This document shows positions 21,727 through 31,748 of a DNA stretch of 64,000 bases, one piece after another (position 1 is the stretch's first letter; each line of letters begins with the position of its first letter). Location of the stretch: the NCBI GenBank assembly GCA_030549335.1, contig CM060192.1:24370157-24434156 (forward strand). Reading direction: 5' to 3'. Origin of the DNA: Pontederia crassipes (Eukaryota > Streptophyta > Magnoliopsida > Commelinales > Pontederiaceae). Under the pieces are notes generated by a model. The model was not told where the DNA came from. It ran no database searches and was given only the letters and a program-made list of their open reading frames with translations. A program made the position numbers and the translations under genes.

Positions 21727-24460
21727 TGATCACTTGCTGATCACTATATGTTTCTAGCTCATTTTAGATGCATTTCATTCATATCGAGTCCCACTTTTGC
21801 CTATTTTTGGGCCAATTACACTTGGAATGCATACATTGTGATAACTAGTTGATATTCCTCATTTTATACTTAATTCCATGTGCATAGAGGTTCTGAAATG
21901 CCAAAATCCATTAATATCTAAATTCTATGCCAAGTTATCATTTTGAGGACAAGTTATCATTCCCATATGTCAAGTTATCATTATTTTGAATGAACTGATT
22001 TTCAATGGTTTTCTTGCCCAAATCCATCATTATCATGTATAAATCATATTTGGATAGACACATCTCAACTTGTGCAGAGTTTTAAGTCCATTTGAACAAG
22101 TTATCATTTTTCCTTTGCCAAGTTATCGTTAAAGGGCAATTATGTCATTTCGACATGCAAATCCATTTATTCTGCACAAAGGGCTTCAGCAATCATCTTG
22201 TTATTGTTTTAACTCATTGCTGGTCAAATTTCATCACATTTGGATAACCACAACTCAAGTTATCACAAGTTATCGTTTTTAAGTCATATAAGTTATCGTT
22301 TTTGGGCACCCAAGTTATCACTCCTTATAAATCTCATTCATATTTGATTTCTGACCTCACTCACTTGTCACTCTAATCCATTTGATGCCTGAAATGCTTT
22401 GAATCACTTGCATTTGAATAATTTTCATGATTTGTGACAAGTTATTATTCCGGGCCCCTAAATTCATTAATATCGATATAAGTTATCACTCCTGCACAAC
22501 ACCCAACTTCATTTGATATCTGAGCTAGCAACTATCATTATCTTGATCTTTATTTGTCAAAACACCATTCAAGGGCTTTGATGCTTGCTGTTTTGGGATT
22601 TATAGCAGGGAAAAAGGTGGCCAAAAAGTGGAAAAAGTAATGGGGGACCATTTACTTTTTCCTGCACAAAAAGGAATATGCAGCTGGAATTCTGGCAGTG
22701 GACAGGTGGCTTAATCAGGGCTTGGAAGAATGTTCTGATGCTGATCAAAGGGTAGAGAGGAGTCATATAAAAGGTGAAATTTCTGGAGGAGGAAGGGGGG
22801 CTGGTCATTCAGGGTTTTGAGCAAGAAAGTAGGGCTGCTGTGGAGCTGCTGCTGGACTTATTGCTGTTGTCCGAGGACTTCTATCAACAATGATTTGTAT
22901 CTATTTCTCATTCCATTTTATGTCAAGCTTTGTAAACATGAGGAGCTAAACTCAATTTCTTCTAGGATAGGGTAGTAGTTTAGATTAGTTATGGATGAAA
23001 ATGGATTGGATTAATTCCTGCACTGAATCATTGCTGATTTTCAGATTTCAGAATTATTTAGAGTTAGTTCTTGCCATTGTTGGATCCCATTGTAATCTAT
23101 AACTGAGAAGTTATCATTTGACCTATCCCTAGTCCAGAAATGGATTAGAAATCAATGTCAAGTTCTGAATTCTAATTTAATTGAAGTTCTGATTTCTGAA
23201 ATTTTGATTTTCTAGTTTCTGTTTTCTGAACTTCCTGAATCTGATTTATTTGGTATTTACCCTAATCTTATTCAGGAATGTATTAAGATGTTTGACAACT
23301 TAAGATTCAATTCTGTTTTCTCAAAATCTGATTTCTGAATTTATTCAGAAATTTGTTCTTCTGATTTCTTTTTCTGGTTAGAATCTGATTTGCCAAGTGA
23401 GCATCCTTACTTCATCAAATCATCGAGAGGTGTACTCTAGGAATCTCTTGCAGTCCAAAGATGGATCAAGAGGCATTTGGCAAGCCTGAATTCTAAGAGT
23501 CTTGTTGCTGATTTTCTAAATTGCAGAATTCTATTTTCTAATTTCATTTCAATTCTGATTTCCATTGTTAAGCCTCATTTCAATCCACTACTGAGAGGTA
23601 GTCTTAAGGTCATTCTTGAGAGTCAGAGATGACCCAAGGAGCATTGGATAATCACTGAATTTCCCATTTAAGATTGAATGTCTTTTAACCCCAATCAATT
23701 AGAACTTTGTGTGGATTTCACTTTTCCTTGCAACCGAGAGGTTGATTTTAAATCCCCCTTGAATTCAGAGATGAATCATGGAACACAAGTACTATTATTG
23801 GGTATATTTCATCCTGGTTTGGTCGATTGGAATGATTCCATCTTTTTATGATTGTAATTGCAAGTTATCATTCCAAAACTTCCTTGAATTGTAAAAATCA
23901 GCATTGAACTTCCCATTGAGCTGAATGATAACTTGATTTTCAGTGAGGACCCTCTATTGATTCAATCTAGCTAACAATTATATGACAATATGTTGCTTAG
24001 TTAGATGCCAATTGAGCTGTGGGAACAGCCATTTTCATGATTGAATCAAAGTTGGACATTTAATGATAACTTGAACAATTCCATCCTTAACTAATTTAGA
24101 TGAACCCCAAATCCTAGAAGAACCTTTCTCATAGATAGTTAAACCTTTCTAGTTATTAATTCAGCATTCATAATTCAGTTTTGCAAGAATTTCCAAAACC
24201 CCAAACCTGTTATCATTCTGCACTAGTTAAAAATCTGCTTTCACTTTCAACTTAAAAATATGTTTTTAGCCATTAGAGTAGAACTAATCTAAATTATTTT
24301 AGGGTATCTTAGACTTCAAACTCTTGTGGATACGATAACCTGAGTCTACTACACTTACCTGTGCACTTGCAGCTAGTGAGTTGGGGGACCAAAAAATGAA
24401 AAATTGACCCTTTTCTTAATTTCAGCAAGTTATCACTAGAAAACCCAAATATCACTATCA
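21727..24460 (+). repeat. 3' LTR of the truncated Athila-type element
   Basis: 2734 bp, starting TGATCACTTGCTGATCACTA and ending CACTATCA. It matches 55096-57906 in reverse. Copies of AAGTTATCA or its complement are scattered through it. Confidence 0.85.
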
Positions 24461-25189
24461 CCTTGGCACTTCTGTTATAGGCTCTGGTATGTGGAAAATT
24501 GATCCAGAATTATTCCACATTTTTCTCCTCAAAATATAACCGTTACTATTCATTTTAGTAATGGACCGATCGATCGCATTTATGGACCGGTCGACCGGAC
24601 TATATGACCGTTGCACTGATTTCTCCAGTTTTTGTAGCTTGTCGGTCGACCGGACTATTGACTAGTGTCTAGACTGGTATAGTCTCGTAGTTTTGATTTA
24701 TAGCCATTGAGCTGATCGGTCGACCGGTGCTTCGATCGGACTGTCAACCGGTATAGTCTCGAAGTGGATTTGGCAGCTCATGCATTGATCGGTCAGCCGG
24801 TGTCTCAGATCGATCGACCGGTTTATCTCGATCGGCCTTCGTAGCTTCGACCGGCAGGTTGACCGCCCTACACTATTTTGAGCATAACTTTTTGCACGGT
24901 TATTCAAATTAGATGACCTTGGAGTCTATGGAAAGCTAACAGAATTCTCTACTTGTATGGATTTTGATCACTCCAAAATCAAAGAATCAATTCTTTTTAA
25001 TGACTAGACCCGATCTCTGACATTCCACATTCATCCAAAACTAATAAGATCTGTGTCAATTATTTAATCAAAGTGTAGTGCATAAAGTTATCTCTTTTTC
25101 TTTAAATTTTTCAGCATTTTATCTTTAATCATTCGAGGTTTGTATCATCAAAATATAATTTAATATGTCATTAAAATTTAGATCCAACA
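24461..25189 (-). repeat. Truncated 3' LTR of the copia element
   Basis: Matches the right part of 27571-28809 (from GGCACTTCT to AATATGTCA) and continues to the proper end GATCCAACA. The part nearest 24461 is cut by the Athila LTR. It contains a GGTCGACCGG-like array (24560-24870). Confidence 0.8.
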
Positions 25190-25205
25190 ATCTCCCCCTT
25201 TTTTA
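25190..25205 (-). other. Polypurine tract of the copia element
   Basis: On the minus strand AAAAAAGGGGGAGAT lies against the LTR start TGTTGGATC. Confidence 0.85.
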
Positions 25206-25880
25206 TGAAGACAAACCGAGAAATATGAAAAATATATAAATTACAAAAAAGTTGTAAAATTCTTGTAAAATCAATTTTACTCCCCCTAGCACACAGCTTT
25301 CCTTACGATAGTAGATATTTACATAAATATTAATTGTAAGGCACTCTTCTTATAAAATGATATTCATATCATATTTCTTCTATACTTCTCCCTCTTTTGT
25401 TTCATAAAAAAAATAACTTGTATATGAAGCATATAAGAAACCATATGTAACTCCCCCTTAATCAATTTCTTAAAAAATTTATTCTTTCCCCTTTTTTCAT
25501 ATAATAGACATGTAGAGTATTGCAACATAAAGATTTGAAAATATAACTCCCCCTAAATTTATGACAATTTTATAACGAAAACCAATTCATGAAAGTCATA
25601 GAAAAATATGTCATCAAAATATGACATAAAACTTTGATACAACAATGATATCCGTGATATGCTAAAAATAGAGTTGAACATGCTCCCCCTATCACTATGA
25701 CTAATTTTCTTTTGTTCCTTTCTTTTCATTCAGAGAAACAGTCATTTTGAAATTTTTGTGTGACATTAAAAGAATACGCCTAATCACTTAAGAAATATAA
25801 GAATGCATCCAATGATACTTTTACCATAACCTTTGTGCCTTCATATTTTTAATTTCACTTGTCCTTTGTATGTGAGGCAC
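25206..25880 (-). other. 3' non-coding remnant of the copia element
   Basis: AT-rich, no long ORF. Repeated CTCCCCCTA-like patches recall the polypurine tract. Pol has been deleted between here and gag. Confidence 0.5.
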
Positions 25881-25899
25881 ACCTGCAAAAATGATTATG

Positions 25900-27454
25900 T
25901 AACATTTGGTACCCAAATTTCTTTGGGTCCTATTTTGTTAGATGTTCCTTTCGAAATCCAAATCATGCCATTTTGTGAAGATTTTCTTGGTTTGCATTGA
26001 TACGCAAAATGGCCATTAAAACCAGATGTAAAACATGTAATATGTGATTTTCTATATGTATGATTAGATTTCTAATAAGAGTTTTCATATATAAAATGTT
26101 TTCTAGGATTATTTTTTGTTACAGGAGAAATAGCTATATTTTTCAAAGAGGCATTTTCCTTCTTTTCTTTTTCTAAAGAGCATGCTAGTTTTACAACTTC
26201 ACATGCATGTGTAATCTCCAAAGTTTCAATTTCATTTTTGTGATTTTCATTTTCCATTTTTAATTTTTCAAACTTATTTTTCATAATGTGAAGATCATTC
26301 AAGGTTTCATTAGGAATTAGACATGCATCCCTTTCATTTTTCAAAATATCAAAGTCAATAATATGAAAGTCATTCATCAATTTTTTATTCTTCTTTTTAA
26401 GAATAAGATATTTTTCAATTAATAAAGAGAACTACTTATGCACGTCAAAATTGATATTATCATCCTCATTATCATTATTAGCACTAGAGCAACAAGAAGA
26501 GTTAGATGATACATCATCATTATGTGCCATTAAGCATAGATATGCATCCTCACTGGACGAATTTGATGATTCATTTGATTCATCTTCACTTGACTCTTCA
26601 TGCATTTTCTTCTTTCTTCTATGAGATGTCTCCTCTTTGTGATTTTTGTATGATCTTCGGGTAGGCTTCACATTCTTTTCTTTCTCTTTTACCAATTTAA
26701 GATACTTATCGAGTTTTCTTATGTAGAGAACGAGTCTCTTTTTGTCTACTTCTTCTTCACTCGAGTTATCTTCACTTTTTCTTGCTTTCAAAGCCAATGT
26801 CTTCTTTTTGGGAGCATTTGATTCTTCTTCTTCTTGGATTCCAATCTCATAGGTTAGAAGTGAACCAATAAGATCATCGAAACCCAATTTGTTCAGATCC
26901 TTTTCTTCGATCACCGTCCTTTTTGTATGCCATTTGGAGGAGAGAGACCTGAGCATCTTTTTCACCTTTTGGGTGTTAGTTCTTGGCTCGCCCAAAGAGG
27001 CTAAGCCATTCACAATGTCGTTAAAATGAACAACCATATCATTTATAGATTTATTATCATACATTTTGAAAGAATCATATTGATGATTTAGAATATTCAA
27101 TATAGATTCTTTGACTTTATCCGTTCCTTTGTAAGTGGTAATAAGTTTCTTCCAAATTTCGGTTGCACTTTCACAATTAGAAATCCGATTAAAATTCGTT
27201 GAATCCAAAGCACAGTAAAAAATGTTCTTTGCTTTCCAATCTAGTTTCAAAAAAATTTTCTGTCTTTCGTCATGTTCGAAAGGTAATTTTTCATGTAAGT
27301 AATAGCCTTTTTCGTTAATATCCCAGATGTTTATATCAATAGAACATATGAAGGCTTGAATCCGAATTTTCCAATATACAAAATTTGATGCATTTAAAAG
27401 GGGAGGACGACTAATTGATTGTCCTTCGATAAAAACAAATGCACTTGATGTCAT
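25900..27454 (-). pseudogene. Copia gag polyprotein with zinc-knuckle region
   Basis: The first ORF (27454-26432, 340 codons) starts MTSSAF and has the plant copia gag pattern: ISRPPLLNASNFVYWKIRI, ATEIWKKLITTYKGTD, MVVHFNDIVNGLASLG and SLSSKWHTKRTVI. An acidic Ser/Glu-rich tail follows. A single TAG interrupts the frame. The same frame then continues with a coiled-coil stretch (26380-26072), a second TAG and a zinc-knuckle segment (CFTSGFNGHFAYQC) in which one Cys is Ser. The tail GPKEIWVP marks the usual gag/protease border. The first 340 residues could still be made; the RNA-binding knuckle could not. Confidence 0.85.
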
Positions 27455-27557
27455 AGCTCTAGAGATTGTTAAATCTTAAAAAAAAAATGGTTGAATCTTA
27501 AAAATGATTAGATCTGAAAATGAGAAGATTCAAATGATCAAAACAAGAGCAACCCGC

Positions 27558-27568
27558 TCTGATACCAA
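27558..27568 (-). other. Primer binding site, initiator Met tRNA (copia)
   Basis: On the minus strand TGGTATCAGAG (continuing C), 2 nt inside the 5' LTR. Perfect match to the tRNA-iMet complement. Confidence 0.9.
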
Positions 27569-27570
27569 TT

Positions 27571-28809
27571 GTAAGATCCCAAGGGACACCAAGAGGGGGG
27601 GTTAATTTGTGTTTAATCAAAAATATCGATTTCACGAAATTCGTCGCGGAAGCACAAAATCGATTCTTAAAACATTCACAATTCAGATTATTAACACAAT
27701 ATTAGAGGGAGAGAGAGTGAGAGAAATCAAACAAAAATAGACACGGTGGTTGTTGATGAGGTTCGGCCACTCCTTGACCTACGTCTCCGCTCTGACTTCT
27801 CGACCTCGAGACCGTCGGAGATTCTACTAATCCCTTCCTTTGTTTCAAATAGGGCAAGGAAGAAAGCCCTTTACACAATCACCTTTTTCTCCGCTTCGAG
27901 AGGCAAGGCAACCTCTCCTCTTAGGAAGTTAATTTATTTCTCTCGCTCAAGAGGTAAGATTTAGAACCTCTTTTACATAGGAGCTCTCTCTATTTTTCTG
28001 AAGAATAGTTTCTCTCTTTTACAATAGAACACTCACAAGAAGAGAAGAGAGAAAGAAAGAAGGCTCTAAAATGATAACTTCAATAGAAATGATCTCCTTT
28101 TGATTTCTTGAAGTTTTGCTTCAATGCTTTGATTAGATGCTTTTGCTTTTGGCCTTGGCACTTCTTTTATAGGCTCTGGTATGTGAAAAATTCATCCAGA
28201 AATAATTCCACATTTTTCTCCTCAAAATATAGCCGTTACTGTTAATTTTAGTAATGGACCGGTCGACCACATTTATGGACCGGTCGACCACATTTATGAA
28301 CCGGTCGACCGGACTATATGATCATTGCGCTGATTTCTCCAGTTTTCGCAGCTTGTAGGTCGACCGGACTATCGAACGATGTCTCGACCGGTACAGTCTC
28401 GTAGTTTTGATTTGTATCCGTTGAGCTGATCGGTCAATCGGTGCTTCGACCGAACTGTCGACCGGTATAGTCTCGACATGGATTTGGCAGCTCATGCATT
28501 GATCGGTCGACCGGTGTCTCAAATCGGTCGACCGACCTTCATAGCTTCGACCGACAGGTTGACCACCCTGCACTATTTTGAGCATAATGTTTTGCACGAT
28601 TATCCAAATTAGATGATCTTGGAGTTTATGGAAAGTTAATAGAATTATCTACAAATCTGATATTCCACATTCATCCAAAACTAATAAGATCAGTGCCAAT
28701 TATTTAATCAAAGTGTAGTGCATAAAGTTAATCTTTTTCTTTAAACTTTTTAGCATTTTATCTTTAATCATTTGAGGTTTGTATCATCAAAATATAATTT
28801 AATATGTCA
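27571..28809 (-). repeat. 5' LTR of the copia element
   Basis: Starts TGTAAGATCCC on the plus strand. Its outer end is clipped at AATATGTCA, where Tekay LTR sequence resumes. It matches the solo LTR 14315-15490 and the remnant 24461-25189. It holds a GGTCGACCGG-like array at 28258-28570. Confidence 0.85.
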
Positions 28810-29463
28810 GTAAAGATAAGGTATAGTCATGGTAAAGAATAAAGTACATATATGGATATAACATAAGCATGATATATGGCCCATTATAGTCAATGCATAG
28901 AAATCAAAGTATATTATTATTCCTTGCTGATCTATTGTTATATGATTCTCATTGATCCTTATCTTGATTAGCATTGATCCTTATTCATCGTCTATGTTGC
29001 TATTGCACTGGACTTTTTGCTCATGGGTATTCGATTCCCATGCATTAGGATTTTGCAGGTGAGAATTCTGTTCAACGAGGTGTGGAAGTGCTCAGAGTTT
29101 AGAGGATGCTGCACATGACTAATTATATCATCAAAACTTCTCAATTACATTTCAGTGATATGATTCTCTTTGTTATTCATAGACATCATGCTATTCTGCC
29201 TATCAAATTTCTTCCGCTTGTTGAACTTCTTGAGATTTATGATCTCTTATTATCTTGTTACAACCGCATGGATGAACTATGCCTTTGCTATTCTGACGTT
29301 TGAACTTTCGCATTAAAGTCCTAGATTATTTTGTCTTATAATATTGATGTCACGTATACATTTTGTTGAATGATCATGGTCAATAGTGTAATAGACAGTG
29401 TAGCGCTCCCGGGGTCAACTTGACTGCTTTTGTGGCAGGAGGGGCAAATTTGGGGGTGTTACA
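28810..29463 (+). repeat. 3' LTR of the Tekay-type element, second part
   Basis: Matches about 10256-10901 of the 5' LTR and ends GTTACA. It is followed by the target-site copy CCACA. Confidence 0.85.
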
Positions 29464-29468
29464 CCACA

Positions 29469-29880
29469 GATCTGCTAAATGGTCAAGTTGAAGATGAGAA
29501 AGAAGCTGAACATTCAAATTAGTGGATTAGGGATGTTCTCAATCAGTGAGGTTTGTACCCCGCCCAAATAAATGAAAGATCAATCGCATTGCAGAGAATT
29601 TGTGAAATTCTTAAATCTTTGGATCCTTCATACTTTCAATCACTGCATCTACTTTGAAGAAAATGCAAAATTTTTTTACACTTGAGATCTTTCATCACAA
29701 AAACAATGTCCGTCTAGGTAGCAGTGAAGATGAAGAGCGTCCAAGCAGCGGTGAAGGTGAAGGCAAAGAGTCTTCAGAGGCAACACTTTTCGGCAAGATG
29801 ATTTTGGCAGCAGGCCACGAGAAGCCACGCGTCATGGTCACAACAAGTTCCAATCAAGTTGAGGAGCTGACAGCATTCAT
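29469..29880 (+). other. Internal MULE sequence right of the chromovirus
   Basis: Continues the MULE interior. A stretch at about 29465-29650 reads protein-like in one frame, with stops (NGQVEDEKEAEHSN, ALQRICEILKSLDPSYF), and may be a captured exon. I cannot identify the source. A 188-codon ORF (29654-30220) follows but is mostly built from the tandem repeat, so I do not call it a gene. Confidence 0.35.
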
Positions 29881-30100
29881 CAGCGGGCGAAGGAGTTTGG
29901 GGAAGGGGAGAGCAGCGTCTGTAGCAAGAAAGCGCCATGAGAGGGCAAAGGCATCTGAGAAAGGGGAGAGGAGGCGTCAGCAACAGGAAGATGTCGACGA
30001 GAGAGCGAAGGCATCCGGGAAAGGGGAGAGGAGACGTCGGCAATGGGAAGGCACTGACGAGAAGCGAGAGCGCAAAGGTGTCTGGGGAAGGGGAGAGGCA
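29881..30100 (+). repeat. 60-bp tandem repeat in the MULE right arm
   Basis: About 3.7 copies of a 60-bp unit with core GGAAAGGGGAGAGGAG-like sequence (29881, 29941, 30001 and 30061). The unit is a multiple of three, so it gives a repetitive basic 20-residue peptide in an ORF. Its counterpart in the left arm is the 39-41 bp repeat at 6961-7160. Confidence 0.8.
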
Positions 30101-30328
30101 GATTGGGCAGAGGTCATCCGAGAGACGTCATGCTTTTTTATCAAGAAAAGGGGGAGGTTGGGCGGGATCAGGTTTTTTTCGCGCAAAGAGGTGGGAAAGA
30201 TAATAGGTCAGACCGGATGAGGTGGACCAAACGAGGCATGGTGCGGTTCGCGTGCGAGTTGCGCGCTTTTCATCCGACCATCGATCCACAAATCGATGGC
30301 AGGCCACATCTGTGGCCCCATTTTGGGA

Positions 30329-30347
30329 CCACAGGCTCCTTATTCCC
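30329..30347 (-). repeat. MULE right terminal inverted repeat
   Basis: Reverse complement GGGAATAAGGAGCCTGTGG, followed outside by the target copy TAAACAATA (30348-30356). Just inside lies a small palindrome (TGTGGCCCCA...TGGGACCACA) that the left end lacks. Confidence 0.75.
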
Positions 30348-30356
30348 TAAACAATA

Positions 30357-30820
30357 ATACATATGATTTTATATATTTTTTATACTTTACGCTAAATTTC
30401 TCATTATATAATGGATAAATTAACTCCACAGATATAAATGAAGAAAGATAAATAAAACAAAACAAAGATATACATAGATTTCACATTTGTTAGAAGATGT
30501 TAATATAAAAGTTCTGATATCTTGCAGTGCCCTGAAATTTAATTGTGATACGGAGGAACCTCCTCTTGTAGTGCTATATTCTTCCTACATTTTGATTCTA
30601 TGGATATCATAGCAATATAAGACTCATAAATAACAACATATTATGTCATTTAAAATAAATGTGAAAGCTAAATATATACAATTTATAAATGCTCCAAAAT
30701 CTATATCATAGTATAACATAATTTCTCATAAAATGACGTGCACATGCCATCCGAGCAATGTAATCACACATATCAGTCCGGCCATATAGGAGACCTGTGA
30801 GGGTTAACACATAGGAGTCA
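30357..30820. other. AT-rich spacer
   Basis: No gene or repeat recognised between the MULE and the copia LTR at 30821. Confidence 0.5.
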
Positions 30821-31734
30821 TGTAAGATCGAATAACTCAAGAAGGACAAACATGTTGATGAGGTTTGACCTAAATCCTCCATCTATGTCCTCTCTTCGAC
30901 TTCGAAATTATCGGAGTTCTACTATCTTCTCCCTCTCTTATAGAACTATTTTTACATCGTGCCGGCTTCCTCTTTGCTCAAGAGGCAAGATACCCACTTC
31001 TAACAATGAGCTCTCACCACAAATGAATAAAGAATTTTCTCTAATAGTCTCTTCTTAAATGATTTCACACAAATGAAAAACAAAGAGAGAGAGAGAGGGG
31101 AAAGGATTTGCAAAAAATGCTCAAGAATGTGCGCTTGGACTTTGTAGAAGTTCTATGATGATTTTACTTGCATGAATGTATTTTCCTCAGGTTTTGGCAT
31201 ACTTTTATGGGCCACTTATAAAAATATGACAGATCGATAAATTTTTCAAAAGGTTCAACAAAAAAAACTAACCGTCACTGTAGTAGTCAAGCATGAATTG
31301 GTCGATTGGTCAATATGATAATTGCACATCTACTTCAAAACGATTGCATTTTCTTCCTCGTCGATCAACCAGGTGATCGACCAAGCCATTGATATTGCCG
31401 ATTGATAAAGGCGATCTACCAGTTAAGTTCTTTTCCTAACTGACAAGGCTACTGATTATGACCGGACGAGATGTCAGTCCACGGTTGGTTGGCTAGTCGA
31501 GCTTCTTCAATGTTCTTCATATATCTTTTGATCGACTAGGCGAACAGTCGATCAAGTTCAATAGGTCTCTCTTTGAAATTTTTATTTTTTATTTTTACTT
31601 CGCGAGTCCTTTAAAATATGTACTTTTATTAATCTTATACTTGTATTACCGCTACTCAAACATAAATTAATAACTTTGATGTCAAATTTCATTTGTTATC
31701 ATCAAAACTTGGGAATGAATCACAAGATTCAACA
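30821..31734 (-). repeat. 3' LTR of the decayed copia element
   Basis: 914 bp from TGTAAGATC to GATTCAACA. It is a diverged relative of the LTR at 27571-28809 (shared TTGATGAGGTTTGACC-like and CAAGAGGCAAGAT-like segments). On the minus strand the tract AAAAAAGGGAAGAT lies directly inside it (31735-31748). Confidence 0.75.
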
Positions 31735-31748
31735 ATCTTCCCTTTTTT

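Larger units (their letters stand above)
18506..24460 (+). mobile_element. 5'-truncated Athila-type Ty3 element
   Basis: The protein pieces match the Athila-type element at 55096-64000. It begins abruptly in the gag tail and has no 5' LTR. It has the protease region, then a deletion that removes nearly all of RT, RNase H and integrase. After that come the 3' non-coding region and a 3' LTR (21727-24460). On its right it abuts a truncated copia LTR, so its two borders are not a simple insertion site. No target duplication was found. Confidence 0.8.
24461..28809 (-). mobile_element. Gag-only Ty1/copia element
   Basis: On the minus strand: 5' LTR 27571-28809, primer site 27558-27568, gag 27454 to about 25900, then a short 3' stretch, polypurine tract and a truncated 3' LTR (24461-25189). 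Nothing resembling protease, integrase, RT or RNase H is present, although the interior reaches the gag/protease boundary motif GPKEIWVP. It lies inside the split Tekay 3' LTR. Its 5' LTR lacks the last 20 or so bases at the junction (28809). The 3' LTR lacks its distal part where the Athila LTR begins. Confidence 0.8.
8286..29463 (+). mobile_element. Tekay/Del-type Ty3 chromovirus, interrupted and decayed
   Basis: Long LTRs (2.6 kb) start TGTAATAC and end GTTACA. A perfect tRNA-iMet primer site follows the 5' LTR. Domain order is gag with zinc knuckle, protease, RT, RNase H, integrase and a chromodomain-like C-terminus, as in chromoviruses; LTR length and gag style fit Del/Tekay. The 3' LTR is split: 17015-18505 and 28810-29463, with about 275 bp missing between the pieces. 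The target duplication is CCAAA (8281-8285) versus CCACA (29464-29468). A copia solo LTR sits between RNase H and integrase. Many in-frame stops and altered active sites show it is dead. Confidence 0.85.
1868..30347. mobile_element. Mutator-like element (MULE) swollen by nested insertions
   Basis: The two ends are inverted copies, GGGAATAAGGAGCYTGTGG (one mismatch in 19). They are flanked by a perfect 9-bp direct duplication TAAACAATA at 1859-1867 and 30348-30356. A 9-bp duplication is the usual signature of Mutator-type transposition. After removing the LTR element at 2155-6853 and the chromovirus at 8286-29463, only about 2.6 kb is the element's own DNA: 1868-2154, 6854-8285 and 29469-30347. 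No MURA-type transposase is visible, so it is non-autonomous. Both subterminal regions are G+C-rich tandem repeats. The middle holds possible captured gene fragments, so a Pack-MULE is plausible. The family assignment rests on TSD length and ends, not on a protein. Confidence 0.75.

Noticed and set aside
29654-30220. 188-codon ORF
   Set aside because: Mostly the 60-bp tandem repeat read in frame, with no recognisable domain; kept only as a repeat.
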